This document shows positions 55,507 through 63,765 of a stretch of DNA of 64,000 bases, piece by piece. Position numbers and translations under genes: made by a program. Source of the stretch: JAUYQR01 sp050632395 (GTDB taxonomy: Bacteria > Pseudomonadota > Alphaproteobacteria > Rhodobacterales > Rhodobacteraceae); contig NZ_CP192600.1 of NCBI RefSeq assembly GCF_050632395.1, forward strand, positions 1,736,001-1,800,000, in the 5' to 3' direction. Numbering within the stretch: position 1 is the stretch's first letter; each line of letters begins with the position of its first letter. A model generated the notes under the pieces. It did not search any database and had not been told where the DNA came from. It was given only the letters and a program-made list of their open reading frames with translations.

Positions 55507-56529
55507 TCAGTTGCGGGCCTTGTCGACCATCTTGCCCTTGGAGATCCACGGCATCATGGCGCGCAGCTTTTCACCGACCTGTTCGATCTGGTGTTCGTCG
55601 TTGATGCGGCGGGTGGCCTTGAAGAACGGCTGGCCGACGGCGTTTTCCTGCATGAAGTCACGGACGAACTTGCCGGTCTGGATGTCCTTGAGGACGGCTT
55701 TCATCCGGGCCTTGGTCTCGTCGTAAGGCAGGATGCGCGGGCCGGAGACATATTCGCCGTACTCGGCGGTGTTCGAGATCGAGTAGTTCATGTTCGCGAT
55801 GCCGCCTTCGTAGATCAGGTCCACGATCAGCTTCACTTCGTGCAGGCACTCGAAGTAGGCCATTTCGGGCTCGTAGCCGGCTTCGACCAGGGTCTCAAAG
55901 CCCATGCGGATCAGTTCCACAAGGCCGCCGCAAAGCACGGCCTGCTCACCGAAGAGGTCGGTTTCGCATTCCTGGCGGAAGTTGGTCTCGATGATGCCGG
56001 AACGCCCGCCACCGATGGCGGAGCAGTAAGAGAGGCCGATTTCCATCGCCTTGCCGGTCGCGTCTTGGTGGACAGCGACAAGGCAGGGCACGCCGCCGCC
56101 CTTGGTGTATTCGCCGCGCACGGTGTGGCCGGGGCCCTTGGGGGCCATCATGATGACGTCGACGCCCTTCTTCGGCTCGATCAGGCCGAAGTGCACGTTC
56201 AGGCCGTGGGCGAAGGCGATGGCCGAGCCTTCACGCAGGTTGTCGTGGACGTACTTCTTGTAGGTCTCGGCCTGGAGTTCATCGGGCATGGTGAACATGA
56301 TCAGGTCGCACCACTTGGCGGCCTCGGCGATGTCCATGACCTTCAGGCCTTCTGCTTCGCACTTCTTGGCCGAGGCGGAGCCGGGGCGCAGGGCGACGAC
56401 CACGTTCTTGGCGCCGCTGTCGCGCAGGTTCAGGGCGTGGGCGTGGCCTTGGCTGCCGTAGCCGAGGATGGCGACCTTCTTGTCCTTGATCAGGTTGATG
56501 TCGCAGTCACGATCGTAATAGACGCGCAT
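55507..56529 (-). CDS. ilvC: Ketol-acid reductoisomerase (class I)
   Basis: 340 residues. Second step of valine, leucine and isoleucine synthesis. MRVYYDRDCDINLI at the start, NADPH-binding GYGSQGHAHALNLRDSG, MMAPKGPGHTVRGEY and ETDLFGEQAVLCGG with the Mg ligands are all present. AAGGGA lies 8 bases before the ATG. It is divergent from two Lrp/AsnC regulators, which are good candidates for its control. Confidence 0.97.
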   Translation of the reverse strand: MRVYYDRDCDINLIKDKKVAILGYGSQGHAHALNLRDSGAKNVVVALRPGSASAKKCEAEGLKVMDIAEAAKWCDLIMFTMPDELQAETYKKYVHDNLREGSAIAFAHGLNVHFGLIEPKKGVDVIMMAPKGPGHTVRGEYTKGGGVPCLVAVHQDATGKAMEIGLSYCSAIGGGRSGIIETNFRQECETDLFGEQAVLCGGLVELIRMGFETLVEAGYEPEMAYFECLHEVKLIVDLIYEGGIANMNYSISNTAEYGEYVSGPRILPYDETKARMKAVLKDIQTGKFVRDFMQENAVGQPFFKATRRINDEHQIEQVGEKLRAMMPWISKGKMVDKARN

Positions 56530-56657
56530 GGCGGTGTCCCTTGCTTGGTTGATGGCGGGAGAATAGGTAGTTTTCAGCACGACAGGCTGCGTTGTTTGAC
56601 GAATTTTGCAGTATGTGCAAAGAGTCATGCGCCAAAGTGCAAAGAACTGGATGATTC

Positions 56658-57116
56658 ATGCAACTGGATGATACCGACCGGCGGATCCTTCGGCAGTATC
56701 TGGCGGAACCGGGGCTGGAGCGCGCATTGCTTGCAGAGCGTGCGGGCGTCACGGCGGCGACGCTTTGGCGGCGGCTGGAGCGGTTGCGAGAGGGCGGTGT
56801 GATCCGGGCCGAGACGGCGCTGATCGACTGGCGGGCCTTGGGATACGAGGTGGAGGTATCGCTGCGCTTCACGCTAGACAAGACCAACCCGCGGGCGTTC
56901 GACGAATTCATCGCGGCGGCGCGAGGGGTGGCCGAGGTGATCGGGATCGAAACCTTCCTTGGCCGGGTCGATGTGCGACTGAACGTGATCGCCCGCGACA
57001 TGGCGCATTGGACCGAGGTCTACCGCGAGAAGATCCTGATGCTGCCGCATATTCAGGAGGTGGAGGCGCTGATGCTGGTGTCGACGGTGAAGGATGCGGC
57101 GGGGTTGCCGCTGTGA
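56658..57116 (+). CDS. Lrp/AsnC-family regulator, first of a pair
   Basis: 152 residues: the N-terminal helix-turn-helix (LDDTDRRILRQYL, ERAGVTAATLWRRLERLREGGVI) and a C-terminal RAM domain for ligand binding and assembly (VIGIETFLGRVDVRLNVIARD). The RAM part senses amino acids in related proteins. It lies 128 bases from the divergent ilvC, so control of ilvC and itself is plausible. The second regulator begins in its stop codon. Confidence 0.88.
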   Translation: MQLDDTDRRILRQYLAEPGLERALLAERAGVTAATLWRRLERLREGGVIRAETALIDWRALGYEVEVSLRFTLDKTNPRAFDEFIAAARGVAEVIGIETFLGRVDVRLNVIARDMAHWTEVYREKILMLPHIQEVEALMLVSTVKDAAGLPL

Positions 57117-57583
57117 CCAATGGCGTGATCAGCCTTGATGATCTGGACCGGGCAATCCTGCGGGTTCTGTCGGAGGATGGCGCGGTGAATGCCGGAGAGC
57201 TTGGTCGGCGGCTGGGCCTGAGCCAGCCTGCGGCGTGGCGGCGGGTCAGGCGGCTGGAAGAGGCGGGCGTTCTGGCCGGGCGGCGGGTGGAAGTCGACCG
57301 CACGGCGCTGGGCTTTGGCGTGACGGTGTTTCTGGGGGTTAAGCTGGCGACCAAGGGCCGCGTCAGCCTTGAGGATTTCGAGCGCGCGGTTGTGGCGATA
57401 CCCGAAGTTCAGGTGGTGCAGCATGTGCTGGGCCTTTTCGACTACCGCCTGCGGGTGGTGGCGCGCGACATCGCAGACTTTGAGCGTGTGCTGCGGCGGC
57501 GGATCATGACGCTGCCGGGGGTGGGGCAGGTGGAGGCCAACGTGCTGTTGACCGAAGAACGCAGGCCCGGTCCGATCGGATGA
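57113..57583 (+). CDS. Lrp/AsnC-family regulator, second of a pair
   Basis: 156 residues from a GTG overlapping the stop of the first (GTGA). LDDLDRAILRVLSEDG, LGRRLGLSQPAAWRRVRRLEEAGVL and a RAM domain with VVQHVLGLFDYRLRVVARD. It is only distantly like its neighbour, so this is not a recent duplication. Co-translation suggests mixed oligomers, as known for paired Lrp-like proteins such as AhbA/AhbB-like or heteromeric Lrps, but this is inference. A class V aminotransferase gene lies 75 bases downstream. Confidence 0.87.
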   Translation: MTNGVISLDDLDRAILRVLSEDGAVNAGELGRRLGLSQPAAWRRVRRLEEAGVLAGRRVEVDRTALGFGVTVFLGVKLATKGRVSLEDFERAVVAIPEVQVVQHVLGLFDYRLRVVARDIADFERVLRRRIMTLPGVGQVEANVLLTEERRPGPIG

Positions 57584-57658
57584 GGCGGATGTCGGATTTG
57601 AGTATTTGTGAGCAGAGCAAATGCGGTAGGGTTGCCGTGAATTCGAGGAGGATCGCTT

Positions 57659-58786
57659 ATGCCCGGACTGCACGCTGACGTTGACCCCGAGGGGCTGGAA
57701 GAGTTTTCGGTGGTGTTCACCGACCGCAGCCTGAACCACATGTCAGCAAAGTTCCAAGGCGTGATGCGGGAGGTGTCGGGCCTGTTGAAAGAGGTCTACA
57801 AGGGATCGGCGGTTGCCTTGGTTCCGGGTGGTGGCACCTATGCGATGGAGGCGGTGGCGCGGCAGTTCGGGCAAGGGTCGGTGCTGATCGTGCGCAACGG
57901 GTGGTTTTCCTACCGGTGGAGCCAGATTTTCGATGCGGGCGGGTTCGCCGGCGAGACGACGGTGGTGATGGCGCGGCAGACCGGGAACGGCGCGCAGGCG
58001 GCTTTCGCGCCGCCACCGGTGGAGGAAGTGGTCGCCCGCATCCGCGAGGCGCGGCCAGAGGCGGTCTTCGCGCCGCATGTCGAGACGAGCGCGGGGATCA
58101 TCCTGCCGGATGATTATATCGCCACGGTCGCGGCGGCGGCGCATGAGGTGGGCGCCCTTATGGTGCTGGATTGCATCGCGTCGGGTTGCGTCTGGGTGGA
58201 TATGGCCGCGACCGGGGTCGATGTCCTGATCTCGGCACCACAGAAGGGGTGGTCAGCCTCGCCCTCGGCCGGGGTCGTGGTGATGAGCCCGCGGGCCGAG
58301 GAGCGGCTGGCCGCGACCACGTCGAACAGCTTTGCCATCGACCTGAAGAAATGGCGCAGCATCATGGCGGCCTACGAGGGTGGCGGGCACGCCTACCACG
58401 CGACGATGCCGACCGATGCGATCGTCGGGTTCCGCGACGCGATGCTGGAAACAAAGGCGATGGGCTTCGAGGCTGCGAAGGCCGCGCAATGGGCGCTGGG
58501 CCGGGCGGTGCGCGCGCTGATGGCCGAAAAGGGCGTGGCGTCTGTCGCGGCTGAAGGGTTTCAGGCACCGGGGGTAGTGGTCAGCTATACCGGCGACCCG
58601 GACGTGCAGAACGGGTCGAAGTTCAAGGCGCAGGGCTTGCAGATTGCCGCTGGGGTGCCGCTGCAGGTGGGCGAAGGGGCCGAGTTCCGCACCTTCCGCA
58701 TCGGGCTCTTTGGCTTGGACAAGCTGGCCGACGTGCCGGGAACGGTGGCGCGGCTGAAACCTGCGGTGGACGCGGCGCTGGGCTGA
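57659..58786 (+). CDS. Class V aminotransferase (alanine/serine-glyoxylate type)
   Basis: 375 residues. The PLP Lys196 is in SAPQKGWSASPSAG; VPGGGTYAMEAVARQF and VETSAGIILPDDYI match the alanine-glyoxylate/serine-glyoxylate aminotransferase group. The substrate is uncertain. It is transcribed in the same direction as the Lrp pair and might be under their control. It ends 5 bases from the convergent ubiquinone hydroxylase gene. Confidence 0.85.
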   Translation: MPGLHADVDPEGLEEFSVVFTDRSLNHMSAKFQGVMREVSGLLKEVYKGSAVALVPGGGTYAMEAVARQFGQGSVLIVRNGWFSYRWSQIFDAGGFAGETTVVMARQTGNGAQAAFAPPPVEEVVARIREARPEAVFAPHVETSAGIILPDDYIATVAAAAHEVGALMVLDCIASGCVWVDMAATGVDVLISAPQKGWSASPSAGVVVMSPRAEERLAATTSNSFAIDLKKWRSIMAAYEGGGHAYHATMPTDAIVGFRDAMLETKAMGFEAAKAAQWALGRAVRALMAEKGVASVAAEGFQAPGVVVSYTGDPDVQNGSKFKAQGLQIAAGVPLQVGEGAEFRTFRIGLFGLDKLADVPGTVARLKPAVDAALG

Positions 58787-58791
58787 CGCAT

Positions 58792-59991
58792 TCAGCGCAG
58801 CCCAAGGCCCGCTTTCATCAGCGTCCGGCGCACCGGGGTGGCGGAGTAAAGCAGGTCCAGCGCCCGCGCACGCAGGTCGCGCAGGGCTGGGCTGCCCGCC
58901 ATCGAGGCGCGGTTCAATAGGTCGATTCCAGTCACGCGCGCCTGCACCTCCAGATGCCGCTTGCGGTGATAGCTGTCGAGCATCGCGGGCGAGCCGAGGT
59001 CAGATCGGTTCGCGGTGGCAAGGTCGAGAAGGGTGGCAAGGTCGGCAAGGCTCATGTTCAGGCCCTGCGCGCCGATCGGTGGCACCACATGCGCGGCTTC
59101 GGCCAGAAGCGCCGTGCGGGGGCCTGACATGCGGTCGGCGATCTGGCTGATGATCGGCCATTGCGTCAGGCGCGAGGCAAGGGTCAGGGGGCCGAGGACG
59201 CCTGCCGAACGGGCGTTCATCTCGGCCTCGAAGGCCGGTGTCGGCAGGGCCGCAAGACGGGCGACCTCGGGCCCGCTTTCCATCCAGACCACGGCGGAGG
59301 CCGGCTTGCCGTTACGGTCGGGCAGCGGGACAAGCGTGAAGGGGCCGCCAGAGCGGTGCACCTCGGTCGAGACGTTGTTGTGCGGCAGGTCGTGGCTGAC
59401 GGCGAAGGCCAGCGCCTTTTGCCCGTAGCGCATGGTGCGCACGCCGATCCCCACGGCCTCGCGCACCGGCGAGGCGCGGCCATCGGCGGCAATGACGAGG
59501 CGGGCGCAGAGGGTGCTGCGATCGGTCAGTGTGACGAGTGCTTCGGTTTGCCGGGTCAGCATGCGGGCAAAGCCGATTCCGGGGCGGAAATCCACATTTG
59601 GAAGTTCGGCAAGCCGGGCGACCATCTCGCGGCGGAGAAGCCAGTTGGGCAGGTTCCAGCCGAACGGCAGATCGGAGATTTCGGCGGCGTCGAAATCCTT
59701 GGTCAGGCGGGGATCGGGGACTTCGCCGCCGGCATCGACAATCCGCATGATCTGCAGCGCGGCCGCGTAGGGAGCGAGGCGGTCCCAGAGCCCGGCAGCG
59801 GCAAGGGTGGCGACGGCGGGTTGCAGGAACGCGGTGGTGCGCAGGTCGGCGCCCGCAGCGTCAGCCTCGGTCACCGGTGGGGCGGGATCGACGCAGACGA
59901 CCGAAAACCCCGCGCTGCCGAAAGCCGCCGCAGCCGTGAGGCCAGCAACGCCCCCGCCGGAGATGAATATGTCGGTGGTGATGCGGGTCAT
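58792..59991 (-). CDS. UbiH/UbiF/COQ6-family FAD monooxygenase
   Basis: 399 residues, probably one of the ring hydroxylases of ubiquinone synthesis. It has the FAD Rossmann fold (DIFISGGGVAGLTAAAAFG), ADLRTTAFLQPAV, the DG motif (LVIAADGRASPVREAVGI) and the second FAD motif (ALLAEAAHVVPPIGAQGLNMSLAD), in which the usual GDAAH is EAAH. Which ring carbon it hydroxylates (C1, C5 or C6) cannot be read from sequence. It is the most downstream of three minus-strand genes with a small membrane protein and a HAD enzyme. Confidence 0.88.
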   Translation of the reverse strand: MTRITTDIFISGGGVAGLTAAAAFGSAGFSVVCVDPAPPVTEADAAGADLRTTAFLQPAVATLAAAGLWDRLAPYAAALQIMRIVDAGGEVPDPRLTKDFDAAEISDLPFGWNLPNWLLRREMVARLAELPNVDFRPGIGFARMLTRQTEALVTLTDRSTLCARLVIAADGRASPVREAVGIGVRTMRYGQKALAFAVSHDLPHNNVSTEVHRSGGPFTLVPLPDRNGKPASAVVWMESGPEVARLAALPTPAFEAEMNARSAGVLGPLTLASRLTQWPIISQIADRMSGPRTALLAEAAHVVPPIGAQGLNMSLADLATLLDLATANRSDLGSPAMLDSYHRKRHLEVQARVTGIDLLNRASMAGSPALRDLRARALDLLYSATPVRRTLMKAGLGLR

Positions 59992-60061
59992 CAGGTATCC
60001 TTTCCCACGCGGCAGTCTAGGCTGCGGCGGCGCGAGGGACCAGAGGCGATCCGTGGCGGGG

Positions 60062-60310
60062 TCAGGGCAGCGTGACCCAGATCAGAAGGACGAACATCAC
60101 CGGAACCAGCGTGACGGCGGTAAGGACCAGCGCCGGAAGACCCCATGTCATCACGGCAAGGATTACGAGCGTGACGAAGATCACCACGGCGTAGACGGCG
60201 GCGTCGACATCTTTGGCAATGTCGCGGGCGACCTGACCCAGCACCGGCACGGCGTAAAGCGCACGGCGGCCGCGCGACAGGGGAAGGGCTTCGGCGGCGG
60301 CTAGGGACAT
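60062..60310 (-). CDS. Small two-helix membrane protein
   Basis: 82 residues from the ATG at 60310, which has AGGAGAG 6 bases before it. A polar N-terminus (SLAAAEALPLSRGRRALYAVPVLGQVARDIAKD) is followed by two membrane helices of about 20 residues. No family is recognised. It lies between the HAD gene and the ubiquinone hydroxylase gene on the same strand, with gaps of 75 and 70 bases. Confidence 0.65.
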   Translation of the reverse strand: MSLAAAEALPLSRGRRALYAVPVLGQVARDIAKDVDAAVYAVVIFVTLVILAVMTWGLPALVLTAVTLVPVMFVLLIWVTLP

Positions 60311-60385
60311 CGGTTCTCTCCTTGTTGCGCTGTGCATGTATGCGCTGCGGCGAAGAGGTAAAGCCCGCTAGGCTGCGGCGCAGCG

Positions 60386-61033
60386 TCACGCCATGAGGCG
60401 GGCAAGGAATGTGCCGAGGTCGTCTGTGTGATGGTGGATATGGTCCGCCGGATCGGGGGAGGGGGCGACATGGACGGTGCGCATGCCCATCGCGTGCGGG
60501 GCGGCAAGGTTGCGCGCGTCATCCTCGAACATCGCCGCGCTGGTGGGGGCGAGGCCATCGAGCGCGAACACCGTCTCGAAGGCGGCGCGCTCGGGCTTCG
60601 GGCGGAAGGCGGCGTGTTCGACGCCGTAGACGGCATCGAAAAGGCCAGCAAGGCCGCGAGCCTCCAGCACTCGTTCGGCGTAGGGGGCGCAGCCGTTGGT
60701 ATAGACGATGCGCCGGCCGGGCAGGGCTGCGATGTTGGCGGCAAGGCTTGCGTCGGGCGAGAGCACGGAAAAGTCGATGTCGTGAACGGTGGTGAGGTAG
60801 GGCGCGGGGTCGACGCCGTGCTCGGCCATCAGGCCCGCAAGGGTGGTGCCGTAGGTTTGCCAGTAATGGCTGCGCAGGTGGTCGGCGCGGGCGCGGTCGA
60901 CGCTCAGGGCGGCCATCACCCAGTCGGTCATCTTGACCTCGATCTGATCGAAGAGGCGCATGTGCGGCGGGTAAAGGGTATTGTCGAGGTCGAAGACCCA
61001 GGTGGTGACGTGCGTGAAATCGGGGTGCGGCAT
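60386..61033 (-). CDS. HAD-family pyrimidine 5'-nucleotidase
   Basis: 215 residues. WVFDLDNTLYPP is HAD motif I; IVYTNG motif II; FRPKPERAAFE supplies the Lys of motif III and FEDDARNLAAPHAMG the acidic motif IV. The wording DNTLYPP with a four-helix cap is typical of the SDT1/PPN-like pyrimidine nucleotidases. It would remove phosphate from UMP/CMP-type nucleotides. It is divergent from a GntR regulator. Confidence 0.87.
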   Translation of the reverse strand: MPHPDFTHVTTWVFDLDNTLYPPHMRLFDQIEVKMTDWVMAALSVDRARADHLRSHYWQTYGTTLAGLMAEHGVDPAPYLTTVHDIDFSVLSPDASLAANIAALPGRRIVYTNGCAPYAERVLEARGLAGLFDAVYGVEHAAFRPKPERAAFETVFALDGLAPTSAAMFEDDARNLAAPHAMGMRTVHVAPSPDPADHIHHHTDDLGTFLARLMA

Positions 61034-61132
61034 GGCCGGTATCTAGCGCGGCGGCGACATGGTTGGGAAGGGTTGATCGGCGCGGGGGCGGCGGTTAGGG
61101 TCCGCGCAAGGCAACGGGAAGGGCGGGGGCAG

Positions 61133-61768
61133 GTGCAGAAAGACGCGTATACGCTGATCCTGGAGGCGATCGACGCGGGGCTTTACAAACCCGGCGATCG
61201 GCTGGTGGAGAGCGAGCTGGCCGAGCGGCTGGGCGTGAGCCGCACCCCGGTACGCGAGGCGTTGCAGCGGCTTGAGACGCAGTCGATGCTGACGCGGGAT
61301 GGGCGCAGCTTGATCGTGGCGAGCCTTGATCACAACCAGCTGGCCGAGCTTTATGCGGTGCGGACCGAGCTGGAGGGCTTGGCGGCGCGGCTGGCGGCGC
61401 GGCACGCGACGCCTGAGGAAGTGCGGGTGTTGCGCAGCATGGTGGAGGAGGACCGGGCTTTGCTGGGCGGCGATCCGCAGGCGCTGAGCCGGGCGAACAA
61501 GCGGTTCCACAAGCAGATCCATCTGGCCAGCCACAACCGGTTTCTGGTGCAGCAGCTGGACCTTGTGCACCGGTCGATGGCGTTGATGGCGACGACCTCG
61601 TTTGCCGCCGAGGGGCGCGACGAGGTGGCCTTGGGCGAGCATGACGAGATCGTCAGGGCGATCGAGGCGGGGGATGGCGAGGCGGCGCATCAGGCGCTGA
61701 AGATGCATATCAGCCGGGCCTTCGAGACGCGGTTGAGGGTGGACGCGGGCGAGATTCGGCTGCGCTGA
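61133..61768 (+). CDS. GntR-family regulator with FCD domain
   Basis: 211 residues from the GTG at 61133. The winged helix (GDRLVESELAERLGVSRTPVREALQRLETQSML) is followed by the all-helical FCD domain (about 80-200): YAVRTELEGLAARLAARHAT, the metal/ligand-site pattern NKRFHKQIHLASHN and EHDEIVRAIEAGD. These sense carboxylic acids or sugar acids. The open frame goes far upstream but is antisense to the HAD gene. No obvious target enzyme set is adjacent. It is followed by palindromic repeat copy B. Confidence 0.88.
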   Translation: MQKDAYTLILEAIDAGLYKPGDRLVESELAERLGVSRTPVREALQRLETQSMLTRDGRSLIVASLDHNQLAELYAVRTELEGLAARLAARHATPEEVRVLRSMVEEDRALLGGDPQALSRANKRFHKQIHLASHNRFLVQQLDLVHRSMALMATTSFAAEGRDEVALGEHDEIVRAIEAGDGEAAHQALKMHISRAFETRLRVDAGEIRLR

Positions 61769-61774
61769 GAGGGC

Positions 61775-61847
61775 ATGTCCCACGGTGGGACATCTTGCAC
61801 GGGGCAGCAAGATCAACGGCTTGCGGGCGTCGTCAAGGTTTCGTTAA
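61775..61847. repeat. Composite palindromic repeat, copy B
   Basis: A 9-bp perfect inverted repeat (61775-61783 and 61785-61793, around G61784), core TGTCCCACGGTGGGACA, then TTGCAC (61795-61800), ATCAACGGCTTG and GTTAA (61843-61847), the last overlapping the stop of the convergent GT2 gene. It matches copy A at 18634-18709 in order and spacing. Confidence 0.75.
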
Positions 61848-63694
61848 AGCTTGGTGTCGACCGGATCGAAGATGCCGTGGGTGGTCTTGTCCCAGTAAAA
61901 CGGGTTGGTCACCAGTTCGACCAGTGCCTTGTAGGCGGCGAGGGTGGCGAGGGGGAAGTAAAGCTTCATCGTCGGCACCCAGAGCGCGCTGAGGCCATGC
62001 CGGGTGCGGCGCACACCGATGATGCCTAGCGCAAGGTTGGTGCCTTCGGTCAGAACGAAGGTGAAGGCGATGGTGAACACCGCCCAGTCGGGCAACACCG
62101 CCTGCAACGGGTGTGAAAACCCGAAGGGCACGATCAGGAACGACCAGAACACCGGCGCCAGCACGAATTGCGCGATGGTGCCGAGGAACATGATCTGAAA
62201 GCCGAGAAACGCCCTTGGCCCAAGCTGCTGCCACAAAAGGCGCGGCGCGCGCATGTGGACGGCCCATGTCATCACGTAGCCCTTGATCCAGCGCGACCGC
62301 TGCTTGACCCAAGGCAGGGCGCGGCAATTCGCCTCTTCCTCGGTCACGGTGTCGATGAGTTCGGTGCGGTAGCCGTGGCGGGCCAGGCGGATGCCGAGGT
62401 CGGCGTCTTCGGTGACGTTGTGGGCATCCCAGCCGCCGAGCGCGTCAAGCACGCTGCGGCGGAAGAAAAGCGTGGTGCCACCCAAGGGCACGACAAGGCC
62501 AAGCCGCGCGATGCCGGGGAGCACGAGGCGGAACCACGCGGCGTATTCGATGGTGAAGCAGCGCGACAGCCAGTTGGTTCGCGGGTTGTAATAATCGAGC
62601 ACGCCTTGCAGACAGGCGACCTGCGGGCCGGAGCGTTGGAACCGGTCGACGACCTTGCGGATCTGGTCGGGATCGGGGGCGTCTTCGGCGTCATAGACCC
62701 CGACGATGGCACCGCGGGCATGGTCGAGCGCGTGGTTGAGCGCGCGCGGCTTGGTCTTGACCTGACCTTCGGGCACCACGATCACCCGCATCCACGGCGG
62801 CAATTCCGCCAGCGCCAGCGCATCGCGGGTGATCTGGTCATCTGCTTCGACCGCGAGGATCACGTCGAGAAGGTCCGGCGGGTAGTCGAGCCGGGCAAGG
62901 CGGCGGACGAGGCGGGCGGCAATGTCGCCTTCGCGGTAGAGCGCCACGATGATCGAAACGATGGGCTGCACGCCGTGCGGGGCGGCGGTCGTTGTGTCTG
63001 GCGGTGCGCGAAGGGCGGCGCCAGTGGCGAGAAGTTTGAGCAAAAGCAGAAGGATTAGCGACACCGTGGCAAAGGCGAGGAGGGCCAGACCAGCAGCGAT
63101 GGGGAAGGCGAGGGCCAGAAGGACAGGTGCGGCAAGGCCGGCCATGAGGAGCGGTTCGTCTTGCAAGCGCGGCCATGAGCGGCAGCTTTCGGCCTCTGCC
63201 ACCCGGTTTTCGGCGGTCTGCGCCAGACTTGCGCCGCGACGGGCGTGGATCGCCGCCTCAATCGCCCGGGCGGGCGCGATGGCGAGGCTGGCCGGCCCAA
63301 GCCGGCTTTCCAGCATCGGGCGCAGTTTGCGAAATTCTTCGGGCCGCGACAGCGCGACGACGGTGACACCGCCGGCCTGCCTGCACGGCACCAGCCCATA
63401 GCGCAGGCAATCGGAGGCACCTACAAGGTCGATCAACCGGGGGTCTGGCAGGCTGCGGTCAAGATTGACGACATTGAGCCCCCAGGCGCGGGCCGAGGTC
63501 TGCACCACATCGCGTTCGACGATAAGGCCCCGGGCGCGCAACGCCTCGGGCAAAGGGCCGGCTTCGCGGCCGCGTTGCGAGAGGGCGTGGACCAGATCAT
63601 CGGACCCGACGACCCGGCCGCGCAGCAGCGAGACGCCGAGGCCTTCGGGAGCGGGGACGTGCGGTTCGGTGATCTGGCGGGCGAGTGACGGCAT
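61844..63694 (-). CDS. GspE-N (MshEN)-like domain fused to a processive GT2 glycosyltransferase
   Basis: 616 residues from the ATG at 63694, which has AAGGAAG 7 bases upstream. Residues about 15-145 look like the N-terminal domain of type II secretion ATPases (PLPEALRARGLIVERDVVQTSARAWGLNVVNLD), a fold that in MshE binds cyclic-di-GMP. Two helices follow (about 165-215), then a GT2 domain with IVALYREGDIAARLVRRLA, VYDAEDAPDPDQ, TEDADLG and QRSRWIKG (QxxRW), and C-terminal helices as in BcsA. It probably makes an exported polysaccharide. The gene stands alone behind a CtrA-type box. Confidence 0.85.
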   Translation of the reverse strand: MPSLARQITEPHVPAPEGLGVSLLRGRVVGSDDLVHALSQRGREAGPLPEALRARGLIVERDVVQTSARAWGLNVVNLDRSLPDPRLIDLVGASDCLRYGLVPCRQAGGVTVVALSRPEEFRKLRPMLESRLGPASLAIAPARAIEAAIHARRGASLAQTAENRVAEAESCRSWPRLQDEPLLMAGLAAPVLLALAFPIAAGLALLAFATVSLILLLLLKLLATGAALRAPPDTTTAAPHGVQPIVSIIVALYREGDIAARLVRRLARLDYPPDLLDVILAVEADDQITRDALALAELPPWMRVIVVPEGQVKTKPRALNHALDHARGAIVGVYDAEDAPDPDQIRKVVDRFQRSGPQVACLQGVLDYYNPRTNWLSRCFTIEYAAWFRLVLPGIARLGLVVPLGGTTLFFRRSVLDALGGWDAHNVTEDADLGIRLARHGYRTELIDTVTEEEANCRALPWVKQRSRWIKGYVMTWAVHMRAPRLLWQQLGPRAFLGFQIMFLGTIAQFVLAPVFWSFLIVPFGFSHPLQAVLPDWAVFTIAFTFVLTEGTNLALGIIGVRRTRHGLSALWVPTMKLYFPLATLAAYKALVELVTNPFYWDKTTHGIFDPVDTKL

Positions 63695-63734
63695 GGCGGC
63701 GCTTCCTTGACCGGGCAAGGATGCGCGCGATGGG

Positions 63735-63750
63735 TTAACGGGTGGTTAAC
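63735..63750 (-). promoter_or_regulatory. CtrA-type binding site upstream of the GT2 gene
   Basis: TTAA, 7 bases, TTAAC; because the whole is GTTAA-N7-TTAAC it reads as a full CtrA box on both strands. It lies about 41 bases before the GT2 start, in the gap between it and carA. Confidence 0.65.
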
Positions 63751-63765
63751 CTCGTAAAAGCCGCC

